Part shown: positions 1-5,661 of the stretch, piece by piece
Position numbering within the stretch: the stretch's first letter is position 1
How the letters are laid out: the number at the start of each line of letters is the position of its first letter
From: an uncultured Eubacteriales bacterium
GTDB lineage: Bacteria > Bacillota > Clostridia > Peptostreptococcales > Anaerovoracaceae
Assembly: GCA_902797345.1 (NCBI GenBank)
Contig: CADBSL010000092.1
Span: forward strand, 1-6,364
Length of the DNA stretch: 6,364 bases
Direction of reading: 5' to 3'
Position numbers and translations under genes: made by a program
Notes under the pieces: generated by a model
The model's input: only the letters and a program-made list of their open reading frames with translations
Database searches by the model: none
What the model was told of the DNA's origin: nothing

Positions 1-2549
1 ACTTCCGCACCGATCCGGATGACACCGTCTTCATCCAGGTCTTTCAGCGCATCTCCGCCCACATTCGGGATGTCTCTGGTGATATCTTCGGAGCCGAGCT
101 TGGTGTCTCTGGCTTCCGCTTCGTATTCTTCGATGTGGAGGGTGGTCAGGATATCTTCCATCACCAACCGCTCGTTCAGGAGGATCGCATCCTCGTAGTT
201 GTAACCTTCCCAGGTCATGAACCCTACCAACAGGTTCCGGCCCAGAGCCACTTCGCCCTGATCCGTGGAAGGACCGTCTGCGATGGGTTCTCTCTCTTCA
301 ATGTGCTCGCCTTTGCTGACGATGGGCCGCTGGTTGATGCAGGTGCCCTGGTTAGACCGTTTGAATTTCAGGAGCTTGTAGGTGTCCTTTCCTTCTCCGT
401 CATCCCGCTGGATCACGATCCGGTCCGCATCCACGTAGGAAACGGTCCCGGCGTGCTTCGCCAGGATAACCACGCCCGAGTCTCTGGCCGCCAGATATTC
501 CATTCCGGTACCGACGATCGGCGCATCCGTCATCAGGAGCGGTACCGCCTGACGCTGCATGTTGGAACCCATCAGCGCCCGGTTCGCGTCATCGTTTTCC
601 AGGAAGGGGATCATGGCTGTCGCCACGGATACGACCTGCTTCGGGGAAACGTCCATATAGTCCGGCACGTCCCGGCGGACCATTTCGATTTCGCCGCCCA
701 CACCACGGGCTGCAACTCTTTCGTTGATGAAATGGCCTTCCGCATCCAGCGGTTCGTTCGCCTGGGCGATGACCAATGGTTCTTCCTCGTCCGCCGTCAG
801 GTAGTGGATCGTGGTGGTGACCCGTCCAGTCTCCTTGTCGATCAGACGGTAGGGAGTTTCGATGAACCCGTATTCATTGATCCGGCCATAGGTGGTCAGG
901 GAGCCGATCAGACCGATGTTCGGACCTTCCGGCGTTTCAATGGGGCACATTCTTCCGTAGTGGGAGTGGTGAACATCCCGGACTTCGAACCCGGCCCGTT
1001 CTCTGGACAGACCGCCCGGTCCCAGAGCCGATAATCTTCTCTTGTGCGTCAGTTCTGCCAACGGATTGGTCTGGTCCATGAACTGAGACAGCTGGGAGCT
1101 GCCGAAGAATTCTTTGATGGCCGCGGTCACGGGACGGATGTTGATCAGAGCCTGAGGCGTGGTCACATCCATGTCCTGGATGGTCATTCTTTCCCGGACG
1201 ACTCTTTCCATTCTGGCCAGACCGATCCGGAACTGGTTCTGCAGGAGTTCTCCCACGGAACGCAGACGGCGGTTGCCCAGGTGGTCGATGTCGTCGGTGG
1301 TGCCGATCCCATAGGGCAGACCTAAAATGTAGCTCACGGAAGCTACGATATCGTCGCTCAGGATGTGCTTGGGCACCAGTTTATTCTTATTGGACAGGAT
1401 CGCTTCCCGAATATTCTCTTCTCCCTCATAGTTCTCCAGGATCTCTTTCAGAACCGGATAATAGACCTTCGGAGCGATCTTCATGTCGGAAATATCAAAA
1501 TCCAGATGTTTTGCTAAGGTTACGAAGTGGTTGCCGATGACCTTGTGTTCTTTGCCTTCGTCGTCCAGGAGCCAAACTTCCTTGATGCCGGCATCTTCGA
1601 TGTCGATGGCCAGGTCTCTGGTGATCTTGGCGCCTTCGTCTGCCATGACCTCCCCGGTCTCCGGATCGACGATCCGCCGGGCGGTGATGTGTTCCGCGAT
1701 CCGGCTGGAGATCCCCAGCTTCTTATTGTATTTGTAACGGCCTACCTTTGCCAGGTCATACCGCTTCGCGTCAAAGAACAGAGAATAGATCAGCGACTGG
1801 GCGCTGTCCACTGTCGGCGGTTCACCGGGACGGAGCTTCTTGTAGATTTCCTTCAGCCCGTCTTCCACGGAGTTCACCGTATCCTTCGCCAGCGTTTTCG
1901 TCAACCGGTCATCTTCACCCATCAGTTCGATGATCTCTTCGTTGGTCCCGTAGCCCAGTGCTCTCAGCAGCATGGTGGCCGGCAGTTTCCGGGTCCGGTC
2001 CACACGAACGGAAATGACTTCGTTGGGGTCCGTTTCATATTCCAGCCAGGCACCCCGGTTCGGGATGATCTGTGTGGAATACAGGGTCTTCCCGGACTTG
2101 TCGATGGCACTATCGTAGTACACGCCGGGAGAACGGACCAGCTGTGTTACGATGACACGCTCTGCGCCATTGTAGATAAAGGTACCGTTTTCAGTCATTA
2201 ACGGGAAGTCTCCCATAAAAACTTCCTGTTCTTTTACTTCCCCGGTTTCCTTGTTGATCAGTCGTACACCGACCTTCAGCGGAGCCGCATAAGTGGCGTC
2301 TCTTTCCTTGCATTCTTCTATATCATATTTCGGCGAATCCTTGATCGAATTGCTGATAAACTCCAGCACCAGATTCCCGGCGTAGTCCTTGATCGGGGAA
2401 ATGTCTTCAAAAACTTCCTTCAGACCTTCCTCGATGAACCATTTATAGGAGTCCGTCTGGATCTGTATCAGACTGGGGATCGGAGCCACCTCATTGATTT
2501 TCGAGAAGCTCATTCGGGTCTTTTTACCCGTTTTCACTGGATGGGGCAT
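1..2549 (-). CDS. rpoB: DNA-directed RNA polymerase beta subunit, N-terminal two thirds (partial)
   Basis: This is the beta subunit of RNA polymerase, which forms one side of the catalytic cleft. The reading frame is open from the ATG at 2549 to the left edge, giving 849 codons and two bases of a protein usually near 1,200 residues in this group; the C-terminal third is missing only because the window ends. The N-terminus MPHPVKTGKKTRMSFSKINE is typical of Clostridia. Other recognisable stretches are GDFPLMTENGTFIYNGAERV, QLVRSPGVYY, the rifampicin region from G483 (GSSQLSQFMDQTNPLAELTH), CPIETPEGPNIGLI, and the active-site YEDAI with E786-D787. The positions matching E. coli D516, H526 and S531 are D492, H502 and S507, the rifampicin-sensitive residues. 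The catalytic lysine pair lies beyond the edge. The start is fixed by AAGGAG 8 nt upstream. The gene has its own promoter and is not preceded by ribosomal protein genes here; rpoC is expected further left. Confidence 0.98.
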   Translation of the reverse strand, partial: MPHPVKTGKKTRMSFSKINEVAPIPSLIQIQTDSYKWFIEEGLKEVFEDISPIKDYAGNLVLEFISNSIKDSPKYDIEECKERDATYAAPLKVGVRLINKETGEVKEQEVFMGDFPLMTENGTFIYNGAERVIVTQLVRSPGVYYDSAIDKSGKTLYSTQIIPNRGAWLEYETDPNEVISVRVDRTRKLPATMLLRALGYGTNEEIIELMGEDDRLTKTLAKDTVNSVEDGLKEIYKKLRPGEPPTVDSAQSLIYSLFFDAKRYDLAKVGRYKYNKKLGISSRIAEHITARRIVDPETGEVMADEGAKITRDLAIDIEDAGIKEVWLLDDEGKEHKVIGNHFVTLAKHLDFDISDMKIAPKVYYPVLKEILENYEGEENIREAILSNKNKLVPKHILSDDIVASVSYILGLPYGIGTTDDIDHLGNRRLRSVGELLQNQFRIGLARMERVVRERMTIQDMDVTTPQALINIRPVTAAIKEFFGSSQLSQFMDQTNPLAELTHKRRLSALGPGGLSRERAGFEVRDVHHSHYGRMCPIETPEGPNIGLIGSLTTYGRINEYGFIETPYRLIDKETGRVTTTIHYLTADEEEPLVIAQANEPLDAEGHFINERVAARGVGGEIEMVRRDVPDYMDVSPKQVVSVATAMIPFLENDDANRALMGSNMQRQAVPLLMTDAPIVGTGMEYLAARDSGVVILAKHAGTVSYVDADRIVIQRDDGEGKDTYKLLKFKRSNQGTCINQRPIVSKGEHIEEREPIADGPSTDQGEVALGRNLLVGFMTWEGYNYEDAILLNERLVMEDILTTLHIEEYEAEARDTKLGSEDITRDIPNVGGDALKDLDEDGVIRIGAE
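1020..1109 (-). other. Rifampicin-resistance-determining region of rpoB (cluster I), sensitive-type residues
   Basis: These codons cover RpoB residues 481-510, equivalent to E. coli 505-534 (offset 24). Seen directly: Q489, D492, H502, R505 and S507, matching E. coli Q513, D516, H526, R529 and S531. No common resistance substitution is present. Differences from E. coli are conservative (T494, A498, L500, L506) and normal for Firmicutes. The inference is a rifampicin-susceptible polymerase as far as cluster I is concerned. Confidence 0.9.
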
Positions 2550-2556
2550 GTTCTTC

Positions 2557-2564
2557 ACTCCTTT
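2557..2564 (-). promoter_or_regulatory. Ribosome-binding site of rpoB
   Basis: On the minus strand AAAGGAGT lies 7-8 nt before the ATG at 2549. It is a strong Shine-Dalgarno match and supports this start, which also agrees with the conserved MPHPV N-terminus. Confidence 0.85.
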
Positions 2565-2580
2565 TTAGCAAAACCTGTGA

Positions 2581-2666
2581 TATGCATCTTTTTGCAATAG
2601 CATTCTACCCTTTGCCCGGTTTACATAATTACTGCTTTTTATGCAGATTTGCAACGGGAACATTCT
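2581..2666 (-). repeat. Imperfect direct repeat in the rpoB leader
   Basis: Two similar 26-27 nt segments lie at 2581-2606 and 2640-2666, starting 59 nt apart. On the plus strand both begin TATGCA, have TTGCAA in the middle and end CATTCT, with a few indels between. Both fall inside the predicted 5' untranslated leader of rpoB, so they would be transcribed. The function is unknown: they could be a chance relic of a duplication, a protein-binding pair, or RNA elements. Confidence 0.5.
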
Positions 2667-2679
2667 GTAGCAGTTTAAT

Positions 2680-2708
2680 ATAATATCATTTCCCGGTCAA
2701 CAAGTCAA
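2680..2708 (-). promoter_or_regulatory. Sigma-A promoter of rpoB
   Basis: On the minus strand, -35 TTGACT (2708-2703), a 17-nt spacer and -10 TATTAT (2685-2680), preceded by TG one base upstream of the -10 (extended -10). Transcription would start near 2673, giving a leader of about 124 nt. A second, weaker overlapping candidate is shifted 8 nt downstream: TTGACC (2700-2695), 17 nt, TAAACT (2677-2672). The promoter follows the upstream terminator at once, so rpoB is expected to be its own transcription unit. Confidence 0.85.
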
Positions 2709-2720
2709 TACAAAAAGAGG

Positions 2721-2753
2721 AAAAACCGATGGAAATGCTCTTTCCATCGGTCT
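2721..2753 (-). terminator. Intrinsic terminator after the Rrf2-family gene
   Basis: An 11-bp perfect inverted repeat (ACCGATGGAAA at 2725-2735 and TTTCCATCGGT at 2741-2751) encloses a 5-nt loop. Read on the minus strand it is followed by TTTTCCTCTTTTTG. It starts about 12 nt after the stop codon of the regulator at 2764. Stem, loop and T-tract orientation fit Rho-independent termination of transcripts coming from the Rrf2 gene and possibly from the gcvPB-lplA-lpdA operon. There is no good U-tract in the other direction. Confidence 0.92.
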
Positions 2754-2763
2754 GAAATGGGAT

Positions 2764-3186
2764 CTAGAGGACCTGTGATCCTCCCTGCGCCGCCAGATCC
2801 GCCACAGTGATCCCGTCAAAATAATCGTTGATGAGTTTGTACAGCCCGCTCCACATGTTGATCGTTCGGCATTCTCCCAACCGCGGGCAGTCGTTCACCG
2901 GCTTGCCCAGGCAGGCCACCGGTGCCATCGATCCTTCGATCACCCGCAGGATCTCTCCTACCGTATATTGGTTCGCCGGCCGGTTCAGCCGGTAACCGCC
3001 CCCTTTGCCTCTGAGAGAATCCACCAGCCCGCTCTTGCTCAAAACGGAAACGATGCTCTCCAGATACTTTTCCGAGATCTGCTGCCGCTGCGCCACCTCT
3101 GTCAGGGGGATATAACTGTCCGTTTTTTGCTCTGCCAGATCCACCATCACCCGGATGGCGTACCGGCCCTTCGTTGAAACCATCAT
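2764..3186 (-). CDS. Rrf2-family transcriptional regulator, probable Fe-S sensing (IscR-like)
   Basis: A 140-residue DNA-binding protein, the usual length of the Rrf2 family. The N-terminus MMVSTKGRYAIRVMVDLA is the family signature. A winged helix-turn-helix follows: TEVAQRQQISEKYLESIVSV (residues 29-48) is the HTH, and LRGKGGGYRL (58-67) the wing. The effector region has C92, C100 and C106 with spacing C-X7-C-X5-C, matching the three-cysteine cluster that binds [2Fe-2S] in IscR-type members; CymR-type members lack it. The role is therefore inferred as a sensor of iron-sulfur, redox or nitrosative state. Two adjacent ATG codons (3186, 3183) are possible starts; GAGGTG lies 7 nt before the first and 10 nt before the second. 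It has its own promoter and terminator and lies 70 nt after lpdA. No isc/suf genes are adjacent, so its targets cannot be read from this window. Confidence 0.95.
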   Translation of the reverse strand: MMVSTKGRYAIRVMVDLAEQKTDSYIPLTEVAQRQQISEKYLESIVSVLSKSGLVDSLRGKGGGYRLNRPANQYTVGEILRVIEGSMAPVACLGKPVNDCPRLGECRTINMWSGLYKLINDYFDGITVADLAAQGGSQVL

Positions 3187-3193
3187 CCCTTTT

Positions 3194-3199
3194 CACCTC
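3194..3199 (-). promoter_or_regulatory. Ribosome-binding site of the Rrf2-family gene
   Basis: GAGGTG on the minus strand, 7 nt before the first ATG (3186) and 10 nt before the second (3183). Spacing slightly favours the first ATG, but the site does not settle which of the tandem ATGs is used. Confidence 0.75.
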
Positions 3200-3217
3200 A
3201 TTGTCCGTTATAAACCT

Positions 3218-3246
3218 ATTATACCGACATGTTTGTGGGATTTCAA
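3218..3246 (-). promoter_or_regulatory. Sigma-A promoter of the Rrf2-family gene
   Basis: On the minus strand, -35 TTGAAA (3246-3241), a 17-nt spacer and a perfect -10 TATAAT (3223-3218). The start would be near 3211, leaving a leader of about 25 nt. The -35 begins 10 nt after the lpdA stop codon. A small dyad TATAA-N5-TTATA (3223-3209) overlaps the -10 and the start point, a place where a repressor could act; autoregulation is common in the family but is inference here. Confidence 0.85.
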
Positions 3247-3256
3247 GATTTCTTTT

Positions 3257-4645
3257 TTATCCTCTGGCCGCTTCACAGACTGCTTCCGCAAAGGTCGGGT
3301 GCGGATGGATCGCGGCTCCTACCTGCTCCAGCGTCAGCCCGGAGGCAATGGCCAGAGAACATTCCGCTGCGATATCCGAGGCTCTTCCGCACATCAGGGA
3401 TGCCCCGATCAGCACATGGTCTTCTTCCCGGGCCACCAGTTTGATGATCCCCCGATCCAGTCCTTCCAGCACCGTCTTCCCGTTGGCCGACATGGGGATC
3501 TTTTTCGTTATCACCGGGATCCCGGCTTCTTTTGCCTTGTCCTGGCTCATCCCGATCTCCGCGATCTCGGGATCCGTGTAGATGCACCCGGGCACCACGT
3601 CCAACCGGACAGAAGGTTCTTCGCCCTTCATCACCGCCACTGCACAGCGTCCCTGGGCGGTGGCCACATGGGCCAGCATGATCCCGCCGGTCACATCACC
3701 GATGCCGTAGAGACCTTCCACCGCAGTCCTGTGGTCCTCATCTACCGCCAGGAATCCCCGCTCCGTCAGCAGGGGAGCCGAATCCAGCAGTTCCTTTGAG
3801 AAGAGCCCCTCCGTCATCGGCCGCCGCCCGGTGCAGATCAGGATCTTATCTCCCATCGCTTCCTTCTCTTCATTCTTTTCCGTATACCGGCAGATCAGCT
3901 TTCCGCCTTCTTCCCGGATCTCTTCCACCCGGGATCCCACGTGGACATCGATCCCCCGTTTTTTGAAGTTCATCTGCAGTCCCCGGCCCAGTTCCTTGTC
4001 CATAGTGGGCAGCATCCGATCCAGGGCCTCGATCACCGTGACCTCCGTGCCGATGTCATGATAGATGGTAGCGAACTCCGCACCGATGACACCGCCGCCG
4101 ATGATCACAAGCGCTTCCGGCTTCTCCCGCAGATCCAGCAGTTCATCGCTGGTCAGCACCCCCGGCAGGTCTGCTCCGGGGATCGGCGGCAGGAAGGGTT
4201 TCGACCCGGTGGCCACGAGGATATTCTCCGCCGTCAGAGTCTGCTCCTGTCCTCCGTCTGCAGGTCTGAGTACGACCCGGTGCGCCGCCCGGACCTCCGC
4301 CGCCGCTTCAAAGACCTGTACTTTTTTCTTCTTCGCCGTGGCCAGGATCCCGTCCCGCAGGGTCCGGGTCACTTCTTCCTTCCGGTCGATGACCTTATCC
4401 ATGTCGATCCGGACTTCGCCGGCCTCGACGCCGATCTCCGCGGACTCCCGGGCCGCCCGGAACACTTCCGCGGAATGCATCAGGGTCTTGGTGGGGATGC
4501 ATCCCCGGTTCAGGCAGGTTCCGCCCACCCGGTCTTTTTCTACCAGAGCAGTCTTCATCCCTTTTCCTGCCGCCTCAAAGGCCGCTTCGTATCCGCCGGG
4601 ACCGGCGCCGATCACAATGAGATCGAAATCATATCCTTCTGCCAT
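3257..4645 (-). CDS. lpdA: Dihydrolipoyl dehydrogenase (E3 / L-protein)
   Basis: A cytoplasmic FAD flavoprotein that reoxidises the dihydrolipoyl arm of its partner, here most likely GcvH, and reduces NAD+. At 462 residues it has the usual length and no N-terminal lipoyl domain. Seen in order: FAD-binding GAGPGGYEAA (residues 13-22); redox-active disulfide GGTCLNRGCIPTK with C44 and C49; ATGSKP (145-150); NAD-binding GGGVIGAE (183-190) with E206 at the end of the second strand, favouring NAD over NADP; second FAD motif GIGDVTGG around 314-321; and C-terminal HPHPTFAE, giving the catalytic pair H449 and E454. All key residues are present. It starts 21 nt after lplA, behind a near-perfect ribosome-binding site, and ends just before the promoter of the regulator. 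Its position after gcvPB and lplA points to the glycine cleavage system rather than a pyruvate dehydrogenase complex. Confidence 0.96.
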   Translation of the reverse strand: MAEGYDFDLIVIGAGPGGYEAAFEAAGKGMKTALVEKDRVGGTCLNRGCIPTKTLMHSAEVFRAARESAEIGVEAGEVRIDMDKVIDRKEEVTRTLRDGILATAKKKKVQVFEAAAEVRAAHRVVLRPADGGQEQTLTAENILVATGSKPFLPPIPGADLPGVLTSDELLDLREKPEALVIIGGGVIGAEFATIYHDIGTEVTVIEALDRMLPTMDKELGRGLQMNFKKRGIDVHVGSRVEEIREEGGKLICRYTEKNEEKEAMGDKILICTGRRPMTEGLFSKELLDSAPLLTERGFLAVDEDHRTAVEGLYGIGDVTGGIMLAHVATAQGRCAVAVMKGEEPSVRLDVVPGCIYTDPEIAEIGMSQDKAKEAGIPVITKKIPMSANGKTVLEGLDRGIIKLVAREEDHVLIGASLMCGRASDIAAECSLAIASGLTLEQVGAAIHPHPTFAEAVCEAARG

Positions 4646-4650
4646 AAAGG

Positions 4651-4658
4651 ACCTCCTT
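4651..4658 (-). promoter_or_regulatory. Ribosome-binding site of lpdA
   Basis: AAGGAGGT on the minus strand, a full match to the anti-Shine-Dalgarno sequence, 5 nt before the ATG at 4645. It lies inside the 21-nt lplA-lpdA spacer and fixes the lpdA start. Confidence 0.88.
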
Positions 4659-4666
4659 CTTGTTGT

Positions 4667-5647
4667 TTATTCCATCTGTCCGGCGATCATCTCCAGGGTC
4701 TCCCGCTCCGGCGAGCCGGCCGGGAACCCTCTTGAGTGCCGCTGCAGTTCTTTTCTTTCGTATCGCTGTCCCTTCAGGACTTCCTCCAGCCGGGGAAAAG
4801 CTTCCGTCTCCAAAGCGTCCGAGTGGATCCGGCAGTCCCGGATCTCCCCGCCGGAGACAGACAATTCCGCCCGGACCTCCCCCCAGTCAAAGCGGGAGGT
4901 ATACGCCGCATCAAAGGGGATCCGTCTCCCCCACCGCCATTCTTCCGAAGAATACTTCGAGACGCGCTTCTCCAGGTCCGGATCTCCCCGCCGGGGTTCT
5001 TCCATCGGGATCACATCCCCCTCGAAAACCTCTCCGAAAGCCTCCTTCAGCGCCCTCTTCAGTTCGGACAGGGACAGGTCCGGCTTATAGTCCCTCAGGT
5101 TCGTCACCCGGGACCGGACGGAGTCGACTCCCTTGGATCGGAGCTTTTCCTCCGATACCTGCAGGTACCGTCCCAGCTTCTCCCGGTCCACTTCCAACAT
5201 CAGGGTGCCGTGGTGACACCGGAAGGGACCGCTTTCCGTATAAGCGTGGCCGGAAAACTTCTTCCCCTCCACCGTCAGGTCGTTTCGCCCGTTCCGCTCC
5301 GCCCGGATCCCCAGGCTTTGGAGTGCCCGCAGGATCACTTCCGTCTGGCGATCCTTGTCGAACCACTCTTTCCGGGCCAGGAAGGAAAAATTCAGATTCC
5401 CCAGATCATGATAAACGGCGCCGCCGCCGGAGCTGCGCCGGGCCAGCCGGCACCCCTCCTCCTTCATGGTCTCTACCCGGCACTGGGTCCAGGGGTCCTG
5501 GTTTTTGCCGATCACCACGGTGTGGGCATTCTGCCACAGGAACAGGATCACCTGACCCTCCGCTTCGCGGAAAGTCAGGTGTTCTTCCATTGCCAGATTG
5601 ACCCAGGGGTCGGTGTTTTCTGTTTCGATACAGAACAGCTTTATCAT
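4667..5647 (-). CDS. lplA: Lipoate-protein ligase A
   Basis: A cytoplasmic ligase that activates free lipoate with ATP to lipoyl-AMP and transfers it to a lysine on lipoyl-domain proteins, here presumably GcvH. At 326 residues it has the length of the two-domain form: catalytic domain to about residue 245 and a C-terminal accessory domain after it. Motifs seen: IGKNQ (46-50); RRSSGGGAVYHDLGNLNFSF (70-89), the lipoate and adenylate loop; NDLTVEGKKFSGHAY with K130 matching the catalytic lysine K133 of E. coli LplA; and HHGTLML. The RSRVTNL stretch is also typical. The ATG at 5647 follows gcvPB by 12 nt, with AAGGAA overlapping the gcvPB stop codon, so translation is probably coupled. Octanoyltransferases such as LipM share the fold, but the accessory domain and motifs favour LplA. 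The composition looks somewhat more GC-rich than rpoB. Confidence 0.95.
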   Translation of the reverse strand: MIKLFCIETENTDPWVNLAMEEHLTFREAEGQVILFLWQNAHTVVIGKNQDPWTQCRVETMKEEGCRLARRSSGGGAVYHDLGNLNFSFLARKEWFDKDRQTEVILRALQSLGIRAERNGRNDLTVEGKKFSGHAYTESGPFRCHHGTLMLEVDREKLGRYLQVSEEKLRSKGVDSVRSRVTNLRDYKPDLSLSELKRALKEAFGEVFEGDVIPMEEPRRGDPDLEKRVSKYSSEEWRWGRRIPFDAAYTSRFDWGEVRAELSVSGGEIRDCRIHSDALETEAFPRLEEVLKGQRYERKELQRHSRGFPAGSPERETLEMIAGQME

Positions 5648-5655
5648 CGTTTCGT

Positions 5656-5661
5656 TTCCTT
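5656..5661 (-). promoter_or_regulatory. Weak ribosome-binding site of lplA overlapping the gcvPB stop
   Basis: AAGGAA on the minus strand lies 8 nt before the lplA ATG and shares bases with the TAA stop of gcvPB (5662-5660). It is weaker than the lpdA site; the overlap suggests coupled translation. Confidence 0.6.

Noticed and set aside
135..2201. Plus-strand open frames of 299 and 224 codons opposite rpoB
   Set aside because: The minus strand encodes conserved RpoB throughout; the plus-strand products resemble no family and have no convincing ribosome-binding site.
2816..3196. A 126-codon frame overlapping the Rrf2 gene on the same strand
   Set aside because: It is an out-of-frame shadow with low-complexity Gly/Arg/Ala composition; the Rrf2 frame carries the winged helix and cysteine motifs.
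4065..5601. Long open frames on the plus strand opposite lpdA and lplA (about 341 and 313 codons)
   Set aside because: They are antisense to genes with full sets of family motifs, are rich in Ser, Pro, Arg and Gly as expected for shadow frames in GC-rich DNA, and show no family resemblance.
3257..5647. Frequent GATC/GGATCC-like words in the lplA-lpdA region
   Set aside because: They follow from heavy use of ATC for isoleucine and GAT/CGG codons next to it; no regular spacing or array was seen.
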